From SVQP01 sp045594705 (lineage in GTDB: Bacteria; Bacillota; Clostridia; Oscillospirales; CAG-272), in the NCBI GenBank assembly GCA_045594705.1, contig JAZNZB010000023.1, positions 1 through 31,340 of the forward strand: a stretch of DNA of 31,340 nt, given 5' to 3'. The position numbers and the translations under genes were made by a program. The notes beneath the pieces were generated by a model. The model ran no database searches and was not told where the DNA came from. It saw nothing but the letters and a program-made list of their open reading frames with translations. Shown here piece by piece: positions 24,501 to 31,312 of this stretch. The first letter of the stretch is position 1. Every line of letters begins with the position of its first letter.

Positions 24501-24645
24501 TTGTGGTGTCGAGCATGGCGTCCTCGATGACGAACAGGCCTGCGTAAAAGCCCACGCCCAAGGCAACGATGGCGAGAATGGCCAGATATCTGCCGGGGTG
24601 CTGCCGGATCTCGCGCCATGCCGCTTTCCCGAAGGGAAATTTCAT
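21523..24645 (-). CDS. Large FtsX-family ABC transporter permease with coiled-coil extracytoplasmic domain
   Basis: 1040 aa. GGAGG lies three to four bases before the ATG at 24645. One membrane helix is at 19-41, then an outside domain with a long coiled coil at about 220-500, rich in Glu, Gln and Ala and including near-repeats ADAEQQFADAEQQIADG. The first FtsX unit (three helices) is near 515-660, a further helix at about 700, a second MacB-like outside domain, and the last FtsX unit (three helices) at about 905-1030. This is the 8-TM type of MacB-superfamily transporter, which drives mechanical work or substrate release outside the membrane rather than ordinary import. It is paired with the ATPase directly upstream. 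The substrate is unknown; antimicrobial peptide resistance or lipid/peptide export are options. Confidence 0.9.
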   Translation of the reverse strand: MKFPFGKAAWREIRQHPGRYLAILAIVALGVGFYAGLFVIEDAMLDTTNSYITEYNLYDFSVSTTLGLSEDDVQALRDLDGIARAEGVITKDAICQGGSEAEQILHFMSIPKSICKPELVAGRMPKEANECLVDTNRYTEDDIGKKIRLCDPDPETFAFEEYTIVGLAHSVEYLNYQRGSTSLGGGTITSFCYIPRDGFSVDYFTAVHLDVNTDAYIYSEEYKQEINALKDQVKSTLQVLARDRGILLTEQIHAEISKGVAAYEQGLVDLDRAKADAEQQFADAEQQIADGYEQLELGRIELAETEKKVEIALEKATVDFNISMAEADRLMARADEIANTVDYDKYLEVTDALAQLEEARVNLLKLIEQEPDNTEYPPLLVRVEIKQQQIINEYAEMIAVMSVYHDLRTKAQDIRDTAQKTFDNLDIASKGLITMQKLNLTDAQTDLTIAEKQLSVNRIQAKREFTKAEQELKDALEQLRLPDDMDALRNPQTFVLTREQNVGYVSMETDSTIVSGVVVVFPIFFVLVAALVCSTVMTRMALDERISLGTLKAMGYGRRSLLAKYLIYAGSASLIGSVAGFFIGTFAMPRVLWFAYMLMYDFTDRLVYVFNPILMAACVLVALVCCMGTAVLSVVSSTAQTPAQLMRPRVTASGKRVFFERIPFLWKPLPFLTKVALRNIWRYKKRLLVMILGIGGSTALLVCGFGLSDSIKPLAKLQFDEIYRYHYEITFTDPQDADTLSAFAERNADKIADMMTMHQSEQDATSEHGSHKMTLHVSDIPDTYINLSHNGQAVAFPEAGQVVINTRLAELLRVKEGDKLTLGSDDGEIEVTVSGITDNYIGNVAYILPRTYLDATGKSPEIRTALLRAPEGAPLDTTAASLRNDEAVAYVEENAAARDMITNMMQSMNYVVITIIVCAGALAYIVLFNLTNINITERTREIATLRVIGLYRGETRRYVMTENYVLSVIGALLGMPAGVLLHRFVMSKILLESITFPVTVAWPSYLYAFALTVLFAFLVGLALRRRIDHIDMAESLKSVE

Positions 24646-24679
24646 ATGACCTCCAGTTTACGCGTTATGCGTTGATGAT

Positions 24680-25381
24680 TTACCACTCGATCTGCTCGAT
24701 CGGAGTGGGGGAAGGGTTGATCTTGCAGCTGACCACAGAGCCGTTTCGCACGTGGATGACGCGATTGGCCATGGGACAGAGTGCGTGATTGTGTGTAATG
24801 ATGATGGCGGTTGTACCGTGCTCGCGGCAGGTGCGCTGCAAAAGTGAGAGAATGGTTTTGCCTGTTTCGTAGTCAAGAGCACCTGTTGGCTCATCGCAAA
24901 GTAAAAGTCTTGGATTTTTGACAAGTGCGCGCGCGATGGCTACGCGCTGCTGCTCACCGCCGGAGAGCTGAGCGGGGAAGTTCTGCATGCGATCGCCAAG
25001 GCCTACCTCACGCAGCACCTCGGCAGCGGAGCGAGAGCCCTTTTCCAGTCTGGCTGCCATTTCCACGTTCTCAAGTGCAGTCAGATTTCCGATGAGATTA
25101 TAAAACTGGAATACGAATCCTACCTCTCGACGGCGGTACTGCGAGAGCTTTTTTTCGGAAAAAGCACCGATATCCTGTCCGTCAAAGCGCACGTGTCCGC
25201 CGGAGAGCGTGTCCATGCCGCCAAGAATATTGAGCAGTGTGGTTTTCCCTGCTCCACTCTGGCCTACGATAACGCAGATCTCACCCGCCTCCACGCAAAA
25301 GGAGGCGTCGCGCAAGGCTGCGATCTCGATCTGACCTGAGTGATAAATCTTATTGACCTTGTCAAATTCAATCAATGCCAT
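24680..25381 (-). CDS. MacB/LolD-type ABC transporter ATPase
   Basis: 233 aa from the ATG at 25381 (MALIEFDKVNKIYHSG), with a modest GAGGT upstream; an in-frame ATG at 25417 has no site. Walker A is GQSGAGKTT, the Q-loop is FVFQFYNLIGNLTALENV, the signature is LSGGEQQR, Walker B is LLLCDEPTGALD and the H-loop is THNHAL. FYNLI and the ALD ending are typical of ATPases that work with FtsX/MacB permeases. It is first gene of the operon, 34 bases before the permease. Confidence 0.94.
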   Translation of the reverse strand: MALIEFDKVNKIYHSGQIEIAALRDASFCVEAGEICVIVGQSGAGKTTLLNILGGMDTLSGGHVRFDGQDIGAFSEKKLSQYRRREVGFVFQFYNLIGNLTALENVEMAARLEKGSRSAAEVLREVGLGDRMQNFPAQLSGGEQQRVAIARALVKNPRLLLCDEPTGALDYETGKTILSLLQRTCREHGTTAIIITHNHALCPMANRVIHVRNGSVVSCKINPSPTPIEQIEW

Positions 25382-25431
25382 ATGTACCTCGATCCAAAAA
25401 CAAGAAAAATTTCGCATAATACTATTCTATC

Positions 25432-25460
25432 ATTATATATCATGATCCTTACTTTGTAAA
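25432..25460 (-). promoter_or_regulatory. Promoter of the ABC-pepF operon
   Basis: Minus-strand TTTACA (25460-25455), 17-base spacer, TATAAT (25437-25432), about 50 bases before the ATPase start. Confidence 0.8.
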
Positions 25461-25488
25461 GACTTGTTCATCGATTTTACACCGTATT

Positions 25489-25522
25489 CACAAAAATGAC
25501 CGAAAAAGGTCGGATTTTTGTG
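25489..25522. repeat. Inverted repeat between divergent promoters
   Basis: CACAAAAATGACC (25489-25501) pairs with GGTC-GG-ATTTTTGTG (25508-25522), 13 bp with a two-base bulge and a GAAAAA loop. It ends six bases before the -35 box of the plus-strand promoter. It could be an operator for one or both of the divergent promoters. Confidence 0.55.
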
Positions 25523-25528
25523 CTGTTC

Positions 25529-25557
25529 TTGACAAATTCTTCCGTTTATAATATAAT
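25529..25557 (+). promoter_or_regulatory. Consensus promoter of the gene at 25589
   Basis: TTGACA (25529-25534), 17-base spacer, TATAAT (25552-25557); AAAGGAG follows just before the start codon. Confidence 0.85.
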
Positions 25558-25588
25558 AATATCAATCCGCATTGAAAGGAGAACGGTT

Positions 25589-26752
25589 ATGTTGTTTGAA
25601 AAAATTGAAAGCTTCAACAGATATACGCTGGTTTACAGCGCGGATGCGGCTGTGCGCGGCACGCTGACCTATATGCAGGACGGAGTACAGACCTCGGAGG
25701 ATTTTTTTCTTGAGGCAGGGCAGAACAAGACCTTTCGTTGCCTGATCGACGGGTATCTTGCGGGCAAGACGGCAAGTGCTCCCGTGGATATTCACGTGGA
25801 CTTTATCAAGGGAGGCTCCGAGATCAGGATTCACGGGCTGAAGACAGAGCTGATTCCCGCCTACGAGGGAGACACTTACTATATGGAGAACGAGTACTTT
25901 CGCGTGGGCATCGAGCTTGCCTGGGGTGGCGGCCTTTCCTATTTCGCGGATAAGAATGCTCCCGAGGGGCTTGGCAATCTGCTCAACAATTTTGACACGG
26001 GCAGACTGGTACAGCAATCCTACTACGGCACGAGTGAGCCTCCGTTCGTTTGCGGGGAATTTATGGGCAACAGGTGGGGCTATAACCCAGTGCAGGGCGG
26101 CGACCGCACCAATGCCAAGAGTAAGCTGGTGGACCTCGAGATCACCGAAAGGTCGGTTTACGTCAAGTGCCGTCCGCGCGATTGGGGGCATGAGGCGTGG
26201 TACACCCCCTCTTACATGGAGAACACCTATTCCTTCGATGGGGACGTTGTGCGCGTGGACAACCGCTTTGTGGATTTCTCCGGTTGGGAGCATCCCAAGT
26301 GCACGCAGGAGGTGCCCGCGTTTTATACCATCAGTTACCTGGGCAATTTCTGGTTCTATGACGGCGAGAAGCCCTGGACAGGCGACCAATTATCTGTGCG
26401 TCGCGATCTGATCTTCTGGCCCGAGGACTGGCCCCGTCACCGCTTCCCGCTGCCAAAGGGGGATACCGAAACGTGGTGCGCATGGACCGATGACAACGAT
26501 TGGGGCATTGGACTTTACGTGCCGGGAGTGGAGAAGCATATCGGCGGCAGACACGCCTATAACGGTACCAAGGAGCCGCACCATGCGGCCTGCAACTACG
26601 TAGCACCTCTCAAGTCGATCAAGCTGCAGAGCTTTGTGCCGCTGGAGTACAGCTACCTGATCTATTCGGGAAGCCTTTCCGAGATACGCGCCAAGTTTAC
26701 CGAGAAAAAGGATTTTTGCGCAAATGAGTGCTTTGAGAATTACGGGAAATAA
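25589..26752 (+). CDS. Unknown protein, probably carbohydrate-related beta-sandwich
   Basis: 387 aa from the ATG at 25589, with AAAGGAG eight bases upstream. No signal peptide or membrane helix. The N-terminal 100 residues look like a small beta-domain. From about 105 the sequence (YYMENEYFRVGIELAWGGG, LNNFDTGRLVQQSYYG, then many Trp/Tyr-rich strands such as WYTPSYMENTYSF and WCAWTDDNDWGIGLYVPG) resembles galactose-mutarotase-like sugar-binding folds. I cannot name a family or a reaction. The abundance of aromatic residues and the location near many glycosidases suggest a sugar ligand, which is inference. It has a strong promoter of its own and is followed after 11 bases by a small gene. Confidence 0.75.
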   Translation: MLFEKIESFNRYTLVYSADAAVRGTLTYMQDGVQTSEDFFLEAGQNKTFRCLIDGYLAGKTASAPVDIHVDFIKGGSEIRIHGLKTELIPAYEGDTYYMENEYFRVGIELAWGGGLSYFADKNAPEGLGNLLNNFDTGRLVQQSYYGTSEPPFVCGEFMGNRWGYNPVQGGDRTNAKSKLVDLEITERSVYVKCRPRDWGHEAWYTPSYMENTYSFDGDVVRVDNRFVDFSGWEHPKCTQEVPAFYTISYLGNFWFYDGEKPWTGDQLSVRRDLIFWPEDWPRHRFPLPKGDTETWCAWTDDNDWGIGLYVPGVEKHIGGRHAYNGTKEPHHAACNYVAPLKSIKLQSFVPLEYSYLIYSGSLSEIRAKFTEKKDFCANECFENYGK

Positions 26753-26763
26753 GAGGTGAGCGT

Positions 26764-27015
26764 ATGATCAGGCAGCATTGGAGCATTGCAGAGGACGAGG
26801 TCACGCATGACGTATCCTACACCTGTCGCCCGCTGATCGGCAAAATGACGGTGGGCATCGACGGAGAGGAGTTCACTCTGAAAAGTAAATTTCTCTTTAT
26901 CGGCCTTGCACGCCGCGAGGCATTTCTCATCGGAGACATCACGGCACTGCTGGTCGTTGGCAAAAACGGCCGCGCGCAGGTGCTGATCAAGGGAAAGCCC
27001 GTAGAAGAAAGTTAA
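26764..27015 (+). CDS. Small unknown protein (83 aa)
   Basis: 83 aa beginning MIRQHWSIAEDEVTHDVSY, with GAGGTGAG before the ATG. It is predicted to be mostly beta-strand (VGIDGEEFTLKSKFLFIGLA, AFLIGDITALLVV) with a basic C-terminal part. No family is recognised. The 11-base gap to the gene upstream suggests one transcript. The double-hairpin 3' element starts directly after its stop codon. Confidence 0.7.
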   Translation: MIRQHWSIAEDEVTHDVSYTCRPLIGKMTVGIDGEEFTLKSKFLFIGLARREAFLIGDITALLVVGKNGRAQVLIKGKPVEES

Positions 27016-27017
27016 AA

Positions 27018-27105
27018 TAAAAAAATGCCCACGCAGATGGGCTGAAAAATTAGCGGGAAAAGCAGGCAATTGTTTTAACACGGACGATTCCTGCTTTTTT
27101 CTTTT
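27018..27105 (+). repeat. Dispersed 3'-end element, copy C (terminator of the 83-aa gene)
   Basis: It has the same order of parts as copies A and B: GCCCA...TGGGC hairpin (27027-27042), AATTAGCGGGAAAAGCAGG, and a terminator stem AAAAGCAGG (27058-27066)/CCTGCTTTT (27090-27098) with a T-run. It stops there; the C-rich second half seen in copies A and B is missing. It is followed 20 bases later by the palindromic repeat at 27125. Confidence 0.7.
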
Positions 27106-27124
27106 ATGATACGAGCTCCCGCCC

Positions 27125-27349
27125 GTGTCATCCTGAGCGTAGCAAACAATTGAGTACTGTTTGCGAAGTCGAACCCGACCATAGGAGGGCGCGCGCAGCG
27201 CGGGATCTACGGCGGACGGCATCCCCCTCGTAGATCCTCAAAACGCTTACCGCGTTTTGACTTTCAAAAATCAGCAATCTGTTGCAGATTTTTGAAAGTT
27301 CGACTTCGCAAACGCCGCACCGTGGCGTTTGCTCCGCTCAGGATGACAC
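27125..27349. repeat. Palindromic GTCATCCTGAGCG repeat, third copy
   Basis: A 225-base segment is bounded by GTGTCATCCTGAGCG (27125-27139) and its exact complement (27335-27349). Inside, TTTGCGAAGTCGAAC is mirrored by GTTCGACTTCGCAAA, and GCGGGATCTACG has its partner CGTAGATCCT. AGCGTAGCAAA near the left end is the type of word seen in the copy at 18901. No gene is visible in the 450 bases from 27016 to 27465. Confidence 0.75.
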
Positions 27350-27433
27350 GAGGGGCGCTCTCAACTTCCGCTTGTTCGGCATTTTATATTTCTTAATACA
27401 GACAGTGAGCGAGCAGGTATGTATTTAGCAAAA

Positions 27434-27459
27434 ACAGGGTTGCCTTACGGCAACCCTGT
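27434..27459 (-). terminator. Terminator of the XRE-TPR gene
   Basis: ACAGGGTTGCC-TTAC-GGCAACCCTGT, a perfect 11-bp stem seven bases past the minus-strand stop codon; read on the minus strand it is followed by TTTTGC. Confidence 0.85.
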
Positions 27460-27465
27460 CATTTT

Positions 27466-28554
27466 TTACGCGTACTCGCTCATGCGGGCCATGATGGCGC
27501 GGAACTGCTCGGTATCGCGGATGGGAGCCCAGATGCGGCTGCCAAAGCGGCCGGAGAGCAGCTTTGCACACTTGGTCGCGCCCTCGGTCTCCTTCTCGTA
27601 CTGCACGCAGTTGATGGGCAGGGAAGTGTAGGTCGCGCTCTCGGGACGCGTGTCGTAGGCAATGGCGTGATCCGCCATCTTCTCGGCGCATGCAAGCGCG
27701 TTTTGCTTGTCGCCCTTCATCAAATGGAACATCGCCAGCTGACGGTAGGAGTTGGCCAGTCTGTCATGGTAGTAAAGCAGGTCGTCCTCGCCAAAGAGCA
27801 GGTGGAAGAGATCCACCGCCTTTTGCAGAATGGCGATCTTCTCGTCGGTTGTGTAGTGGTTTCCCGCAATGTCCGGCACGCAGGCAATGTTGTACATGTG
27901 CCACCACATATTGTCCGCAAACAAAATCAGGTTTTGCTGTGCCTGGTTGAAGGCCACCGCGCCTGTCAGCACGGTCGCCTTGACGATCTCCTTGGAGAAG
28001 CTCATGCTGTGCAGCTTGTTTGCAATGTCCTGCGCGCGCTCGTCGTCGCCCAGCTGGTGCGAATAAATGTCGCAGAGCGTTTTCTTGGTGCGGTCGCGAA
28101 GCAGGTCGTCGGTGCAGTCCTCCAAAATGTGTACGCAAAGGGATACTGCCTCCTGCATGTCGGCACGACGGGGCTTGCCGTCCGCGTTGATGGCGGAAAG
28201 CGTGGTTGCCAACTCAAGCTGCAGCTCAAAGGAGGCGGGGATCTCGGCAATCGCCTCGCGCAAAAGGGCAAGTGCCTCGCCAAGCTCGTCGCGGTCGTAG
28301 AGCACCTCGACCTGCGCTAAGTAATCAGCCACCTTCTGCTCCTTTTGTAAGGAGTCGTAGCACATCAGCTCGTCCATGCTCACGCCGAAAAAGTCGGCAA
28401 TGGCGGGCAACGATTCGATATCGGGATAGCAGGTCTCGGACTCCCAACGGGAAACTGCCTGAGGGGTCACGCCCAGATAGGCAGCCAGCTTGTCCTGCGT
28501 AACGTCATTCTTTTTTCTGAGTAATTTGATCTTTTTTCCAACCTTGATTTCCAT
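27466..28554 (-). CDS. XRE-family regulator with C-terminal TPR-like domain
   Basis: 362 aa. The N-terminal helix-turn-helix at about 7-61 (KIKLLRKKNDVTQDKLAAYL, TPQAVSRWES, LPAIADFFGVSMDELM) is followed by about 300 helical residues with repeated pairs of helices, consistent with TPR-type repeats (for example ALALLREAIAEIPASFELQLEL, YRQLAMFHLMKGDKQNAL). This is the layout of clostridial RRNPP-like and related sensors, which respond to small peptides or partners, although no peptide gene is evident nearby. Start at 28554 with CCGGAG upstream. A small palindrome AATAT-TTTG-ATATT (28567-28580) lies in the leader and might be its own binding site. Divergent from yerC. Confidence 0.88.
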   Translation of the reverse strand: MEIKVGKKIKLLRKKNDVTQDKLAAYLGVTPQAVSRWESETCYPDIESLPAIADFFGVSMDELMCYDSLQKEQKVADYLAQVEVLYDRDELGEALALLREAIAEIPASFELQLELATTLSAINADGKPRRADMQEAVSLCVHILEDCTDDLLRDRTKKTLCDIYSHQLGDDERAQDIANKLHSMSFSKEIVKATVLTGAVAFNQAQQNLILFADNMWWHMYNIACVPDIAGNHYTTDEKIAILQKAVDLFHLLFGEDDLLYYHDRLANSYRQLAMFHLMKGDKQNALACAEKMADHAIAYDTRPESATYTSLPINCVQYEKETEGATKCAKLLSGRFGSRIWAPIRDTEQFRAIMARMSEYA

Positions 28555-28586
28555 AAATAACTCCGGAATATTTTGATATTGGATAT

Positions 28587-28615
28587 ATTATACTATATTT
28601 CGACGCCGAAGTCAA
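28587..28615 (-). promoter_or_regulatory. Promoter of the XRE-TPR gene
   Basis: Minus-strand TTGACT (28615-28610), 17-base spacer, TATAAT (28592-28587). Confidence 0.82.
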
Positions 28616-28689
28616 TAAGAAATTGACGTTTATCAATGGTTTGTTACATAAAATTTGTGCAAAAAAATGACGAAATTTTCGAAATACTC

Positions 28690-28718
28690 TTTACATTGCA
28701 CTTGGGAAATGTTATAAT
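28690..28718 (+). promoter_or_regulatory. Promoter of the yerC operon
   Basis: TTTACA (28690-28695), 17-base spacer, TATAAT (28713-28718). The leader of about 65 bases ends in CGGAGGATC before the ATG at 28791. Confidence 0.8.
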
Positions 28719-28790
28719 AATTTTACATACATGATAAACTTTTTGTACAATGTGTTTGTATTCCCATCAAATTCACACACGGAGGATCAT

Positions 28791-29111
28791 ATGGGTAACA
28801 TCAATCGTGATGAAAAGCTGACCTATTTATTCAAGGGCATTCTGACTTTGGAAACAGTTGAGGATTGCTATGACTTCTTTGCCGATCTTTGTACGCCTGC
28901 CGAGCTGCAGGAGATGTCCCGCCGTATGCAGGCGGCTAAAATGCTGCGCGACGGACATATTTATAACGAAATCGCGTCCACAACAGGCCTGAGCACAGCT
29001 ACCATCAGCCGTGTCAACCGCTGTCTCAAGTACAGCAGCGACGGCTACCTCAAGGTGTTGGACGATATTGAAAAGAGCGAAAAACGGAGAAATTTATATG
29101 ACGGAATATGA
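28791..29111 (+). CDS. yerC: YerC/YecD-family TrpR-like regulator
   Basis: 106 aa from the ATG at 28791, with GGAGG upstream; the frame is open further up but the leader carries the promoter. The TrpR-like fold is clear: FADLCTPAELQEMSRRMQAA, then MLRDGHIYNEIASTTGLSTA and ATISRVNRCL as helix-turn-helix. YerC-type proteins are widespread in Firmicutes and are not tryptophan repressors in the strict sense; their targets are mostly unknown. The gene overlaps the methyltransferase by 14 bases, which implies coupled translation. Confidence 0.92.
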   Translation: MGNINRDEKLTYLFKGILTLETVEDCYDFFADLCTPAELQEMSRRMQAAKMLRDGHIYNEIASTTGLSTATISRVNRCLKYSSDGYLKVLDDIEKSEKRRNLYDGI

Positions 29112-29895
29112 CGGCTATCGCGCCATTGCGCGCGTGTATGACCGTTTGAATGCAGAATTGGATTATGGCGCATGGGCAGATTTTTTCGAGAAATGCTTTG
29201 ACCGGTATCTGCCCGTGCGGCCCGAGCTTGTGCTGGATCTTGCCTGCGGCACGGGACGCATGACACTGGAGCTTGCCCGCCGCGGTTACGACATGATCGG
29301 AGCGGACGGCAGCGAGGAAATGCTGTGCGAGGCCATGATGCAAAGCGCGTTGGACGAGTCCTTGGAAAAGCCACCGCTATTTATATTACAGGATATGCGC
29401 CGCTTTGAGCTGTACGGTACAGTCGGGGCGGTGACGTGCTGTCTGGACAGCCTGAACTATCTGACGGGAGAAGGGGATCTGGACGCTTGCTTTGCCTGCG
29501 TGCATAACTACCTTGACCCGGGCGGCCTTTTCTTGTTTGACATGAATACGCCTTACCGTTTTCGCGAGGTGTACGGAGACAACGCCTATATTCTCGAGGA
29601 TGAGCTTGTGGACGAGGACGGACACAAGAGCGAGATCTATTGTGGCTGGCAGAATGCCTATGACCCGAAAACAGGGCTTTGCAGGTTCTATCTGTCATTG
29701 TTTGAGCAGAGAGAGGACGGAAGCTTTACGCGCGCGGATGAGGAGCAGACAGAGCGGTGCTATACGCTTGATGAGATCAGGCAGGCACTTTTGCGCGCAG
29801 GCATGGAGCTTTTGGGCGTGTGGTCGGATTATGCCTTCTCGCCTGCAAATGAAACGACCGAGCGGTGGTATTTCGCCGCCCGTGCAATCAAATAA
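29098..29895 (+). CDS. Class I SAM-dependent methyltransferase
   Basis: 265 aa from the ATG at 29098, 14 bases inside the yerC coding end. SAM motif I is VLDLACGTGRMTLELARRGY, motif II the acidic IGADGSEEML, then LQDMRRFELYG and AVTCCLDSLNYL, all typical of the YqeM/UbiE-like group in Firmicutes. It has no membrane segment. The substrate is unknown. It sits between yerC and hslO with a 26-base gap to the latter, where GTAAGGAG is the ribosome binding site of hslO. Confidence 0.9.
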   Translation: MTEYDGYRAIARVYDRLNAELDYGAWADFFEKCFDRYLPVRPELVLDLACGTGRMTLELARRGYDMIGADGSEEMLCEAMMQSALDESLEKPPLFILQDMRRFELYGTVGAVTCCLDSLNYLTGEGDLDACFACVHNYLDPGGLFLFDMNTPYRFREVYGDNAYILEDELVDEDGHKSEIYCGWQNAYDPKTGLCRFYLSLFEQREDGSFTRADEEQTERCYTLDEIRQALLRAGMELLGVWSDYAFSPANETTERWYFAARAIK

Positions 29896-29921
29896 CGCAC
29901 TATTACAGTAAGGAGAACCCT

Positions 29922-30809
29922 ATGGCATCAAGCATTTTGCGCGCTATGACACGTGATGGCAGCGCGCGTATTCACGTAATCAATTCAAAAGAGATGGTCA
30001 ATACCATGATCTCTTATCACAATACCACTCCGCTTGCCACCGCAACGCTTGGCAGACTGATGACCGTAACCTCGGTCATGGGCTGCATGATGGGTGAGAA
30101 AGAGGATTCTGTCACGGTTATGCTGGGCGGTGACGGCCCTGCGGGCAGAGTGCTGGCGGTCAGCGACTATATCGGCAACGTGCGCGGCAATATTCAGAAT
30201 CCCGACGTGGATCTGCCGCTCAAATCCAACGGAAAGCTGGACGTTGGCGGCGCGGTTGGAAAAGGCCTTTTGACCATCATTAAGGATATGGGCGGTGAGC
30301 AGCCCACCAACGGCTCAATTGAGCTTGTCAGCGGTGAGATCGCTGAGGACGTGGCAACCTATTTTGCACAGAGTGAGCAGATTCCCACGGTCTGCGCGTT
30401 GGGCGTGCTGGTGGATACCGACTGGAGCTGCCGTGCCGCGGGCGGTGTGCTAATCCAGCTGTTGCCTTTTGCGGATAACGCAACGGTTGAGGCCCTGGAG
30501 AAAAATATCGGTGCGCTTTCCAACGTGTCCTCGCTGTTTGACCGCGGGCTTTCCAATAAGGAGATCGCGGACATCGCCCTTGAGGGTATCGAATACGACG
30601 TGTTTGACGAGCTTGACGTAGAATACCGCTGCAACTGCTCGCGCGAGCGCGTGGAAAAGGCTTTGATCACGCTGGGCAGAGAAGAAATGGAAAAGCTGCT
30701 TGCGGAGCAGAAGGCTGAGGGCAAGGACGAGGAGCTGGAGGTCTGCTGCCGCTTCTGTGACAAGAAATATTACTTCGGGAAGCCTGACGTGGACAAGATG
30801 TTTGGCTAA
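29922..30809 (+). CDS. hslO: Hsp33 redox-regulated chaperone
   Basis: 295 aa from the ATG at 29922 behind AAGGAG. The zinc-binding redox switch is intact: CNC (237-239) in EYRCNCSRERV and CRFC (276-279) close to the C-terminus. Upstream are the conserved SVTVMLGGDGPAGRVLAVSD and GAVGKGLLTIIKDMG. Under oxidative stress with unfolding, the four cysteines release zinc and form disulfides, and the protein becomes a holdase in the cytoplasm. Last gene of the yerC operon, followed by a terminator. Confidence 0.96.
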   Translation: MASSILRAMTRDGSARIHVINSKEMVNTMISYHNTTPLATATLGRLMTVTSVMGCMMGEKEDSVTVMLGGDGPAGRVLAVSDYIGNVRGNIQNPDVDLPLKSNGKLDVGGAVGKGLLTIIKDMGGEQPTNGSIELVSGEIAEDVATYFAQSEQIPTVCALGVLVDTDWSCRAAGGVLIQLLPFADNATVEALEKNIGALSNVSSLFDRGLSNKEIADIALEGIEYDVFDELDVEYRCNCSRERVEKALITLGREEMEKLLAEQKAEGKDEELEVCCRFCDKKYYFGKPDVDKMFG

Positions 30810-30816
30810 AAAATAC

Positions 30817-30846
30817 AAAAAGGGGCGAGGAAAATCGCTCCTTTTT
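30817..30846 (+). terminator. Terminator of the yerC-hslO operon
   Basis: GGGGCGA-GGAAAA-TCGCTCC (one G-T pair) extended by A/T runs and ending in TTTTT, eight bases after the hslO stop. Confidence 0.82.
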
Positions 30847-30895
30847 GCTCTTTTCCGACATTTTGAAAAAATCCAAAAAAAATTGAAAAAAAGGC

Positions 30896-30924
30896 TTGAC
30901 AAATAAAAACGACCGTGCTATAAT
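30896..30924 (+). promoter_or_regulatory. Promoter of the tRNA Val-Asp-Phe-Gly operon
   Basis: TTGACA (30896-30901), 17-base spacer, TATAAT (30919-30924), a perfect consensus, as is usual for tRNA operons. Confidence 0.88.
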
Positions 30925-30956
30925 ATACGAGTCGCCGCAAGAAAGCGACGTCAAAT

Positions 30957-31032
30957 GGGAGCATAGCTCAGCTGGGAGAGCATCTGCCTTACAAGCAGAG
31001 GGTCATAGGTTCGAGCCCTATTGTTCCCACCA
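30957..31032 (+). tRNA. tRNA-Val (TAC anticodon)
   Basis: Acceptor GGGAGCA/TGTTCCC (one wobble), anticodon loop CTTACAA, T-loop GTTCGAGCC, encoded CCA. Confidence 0.95.
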
Positions 31033-31035
31033 TTT

Positions 31036-31112
31036 GGCCCGGTAGCTCAGTTGGTTAGAGCGCTAGCCTGTCACGCTAGAGGTCGTGGGTTCGAGCCCCA
31101 TCCGGGTCGCCA
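31036..31112 (+). tRNA. tRNA-Asp (GTC anticodon)
   Basis: Acceptor GGCCCGG/CCGGGTC (one wobble), anticodon loop CTGTCAC, discriminator G, encoded CCA. Three bases after tRNA-Val. Confidence 0.95.
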
Positions 31113-31121
31113 ATTTCATAA

Positions 31122-31197
31122 GCCTCTGTAGCTCAGTTGGTAGAGCAGGGGACTGAAAATCCCCGTGTCGTTGGTTCGATTCCGACCGGAGGCACCA
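31122..31197 (+). tRNA. tRNA-Phe (GAA anticodon)
   Basis: Acceptor GCCTCTG/CGGAGGC (one wobble), anticodon loop CTGAAAA, T-loop GTTCGATTC, encoded CCA. Confidence 0.95.
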
Positions 31198-31200
31198 CAT

Positions 31201-31276
31201 GCGGATTTAGCTCATTTGGTAGAGCGCCACCTTGCCAAGGTGGAGGTGGCGGGTTCGAGCCCCGTAATCCGCTCCA
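31201..31276 (+). tRNA. tRNA-Gly (GCC anticodon)
   Basis: Acceptor GCGGATT/AATCCGC, anticodon loop TTGCCAA, discriminator T, encoded CCA. With tRNA-Gly(TCC) at 14768 it is the second glycine isoacceptor in the window. Confidence 0.95.
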
Positions 31277-31281
31277 AAAAG

Positions 31282-31312
31282 AAACCCGAAGCAATAGCTT
31301 CGGGTTTTCTTT
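31282..31312 (+). terminator. Terminator of the plus-strand tRNA operon
   Basis: AAACCCGAAGC-AATA-GCTTCGGGTTT (31282-31307), then TCTTTTT. Nothing else is visible in the last 28 bases of the window. Confidence 0.88.

Noticed and set aside
19372..27015. Possible relationship between the two small unknown proteins at 19372 and 26764
   Set aside because: Both have similar beta-strand patterns (LLVF... and LFIG...), but there is no run of shared residues beyond what chance allows.
27466..28554. Peptide-pheromone (RRNPP) system around the XRE-TPR gene
   Set aside because: The regulator has the right layout, but no small exported peptide gene with a ribosome binding site is visible next to it; the neighbour is yerC.
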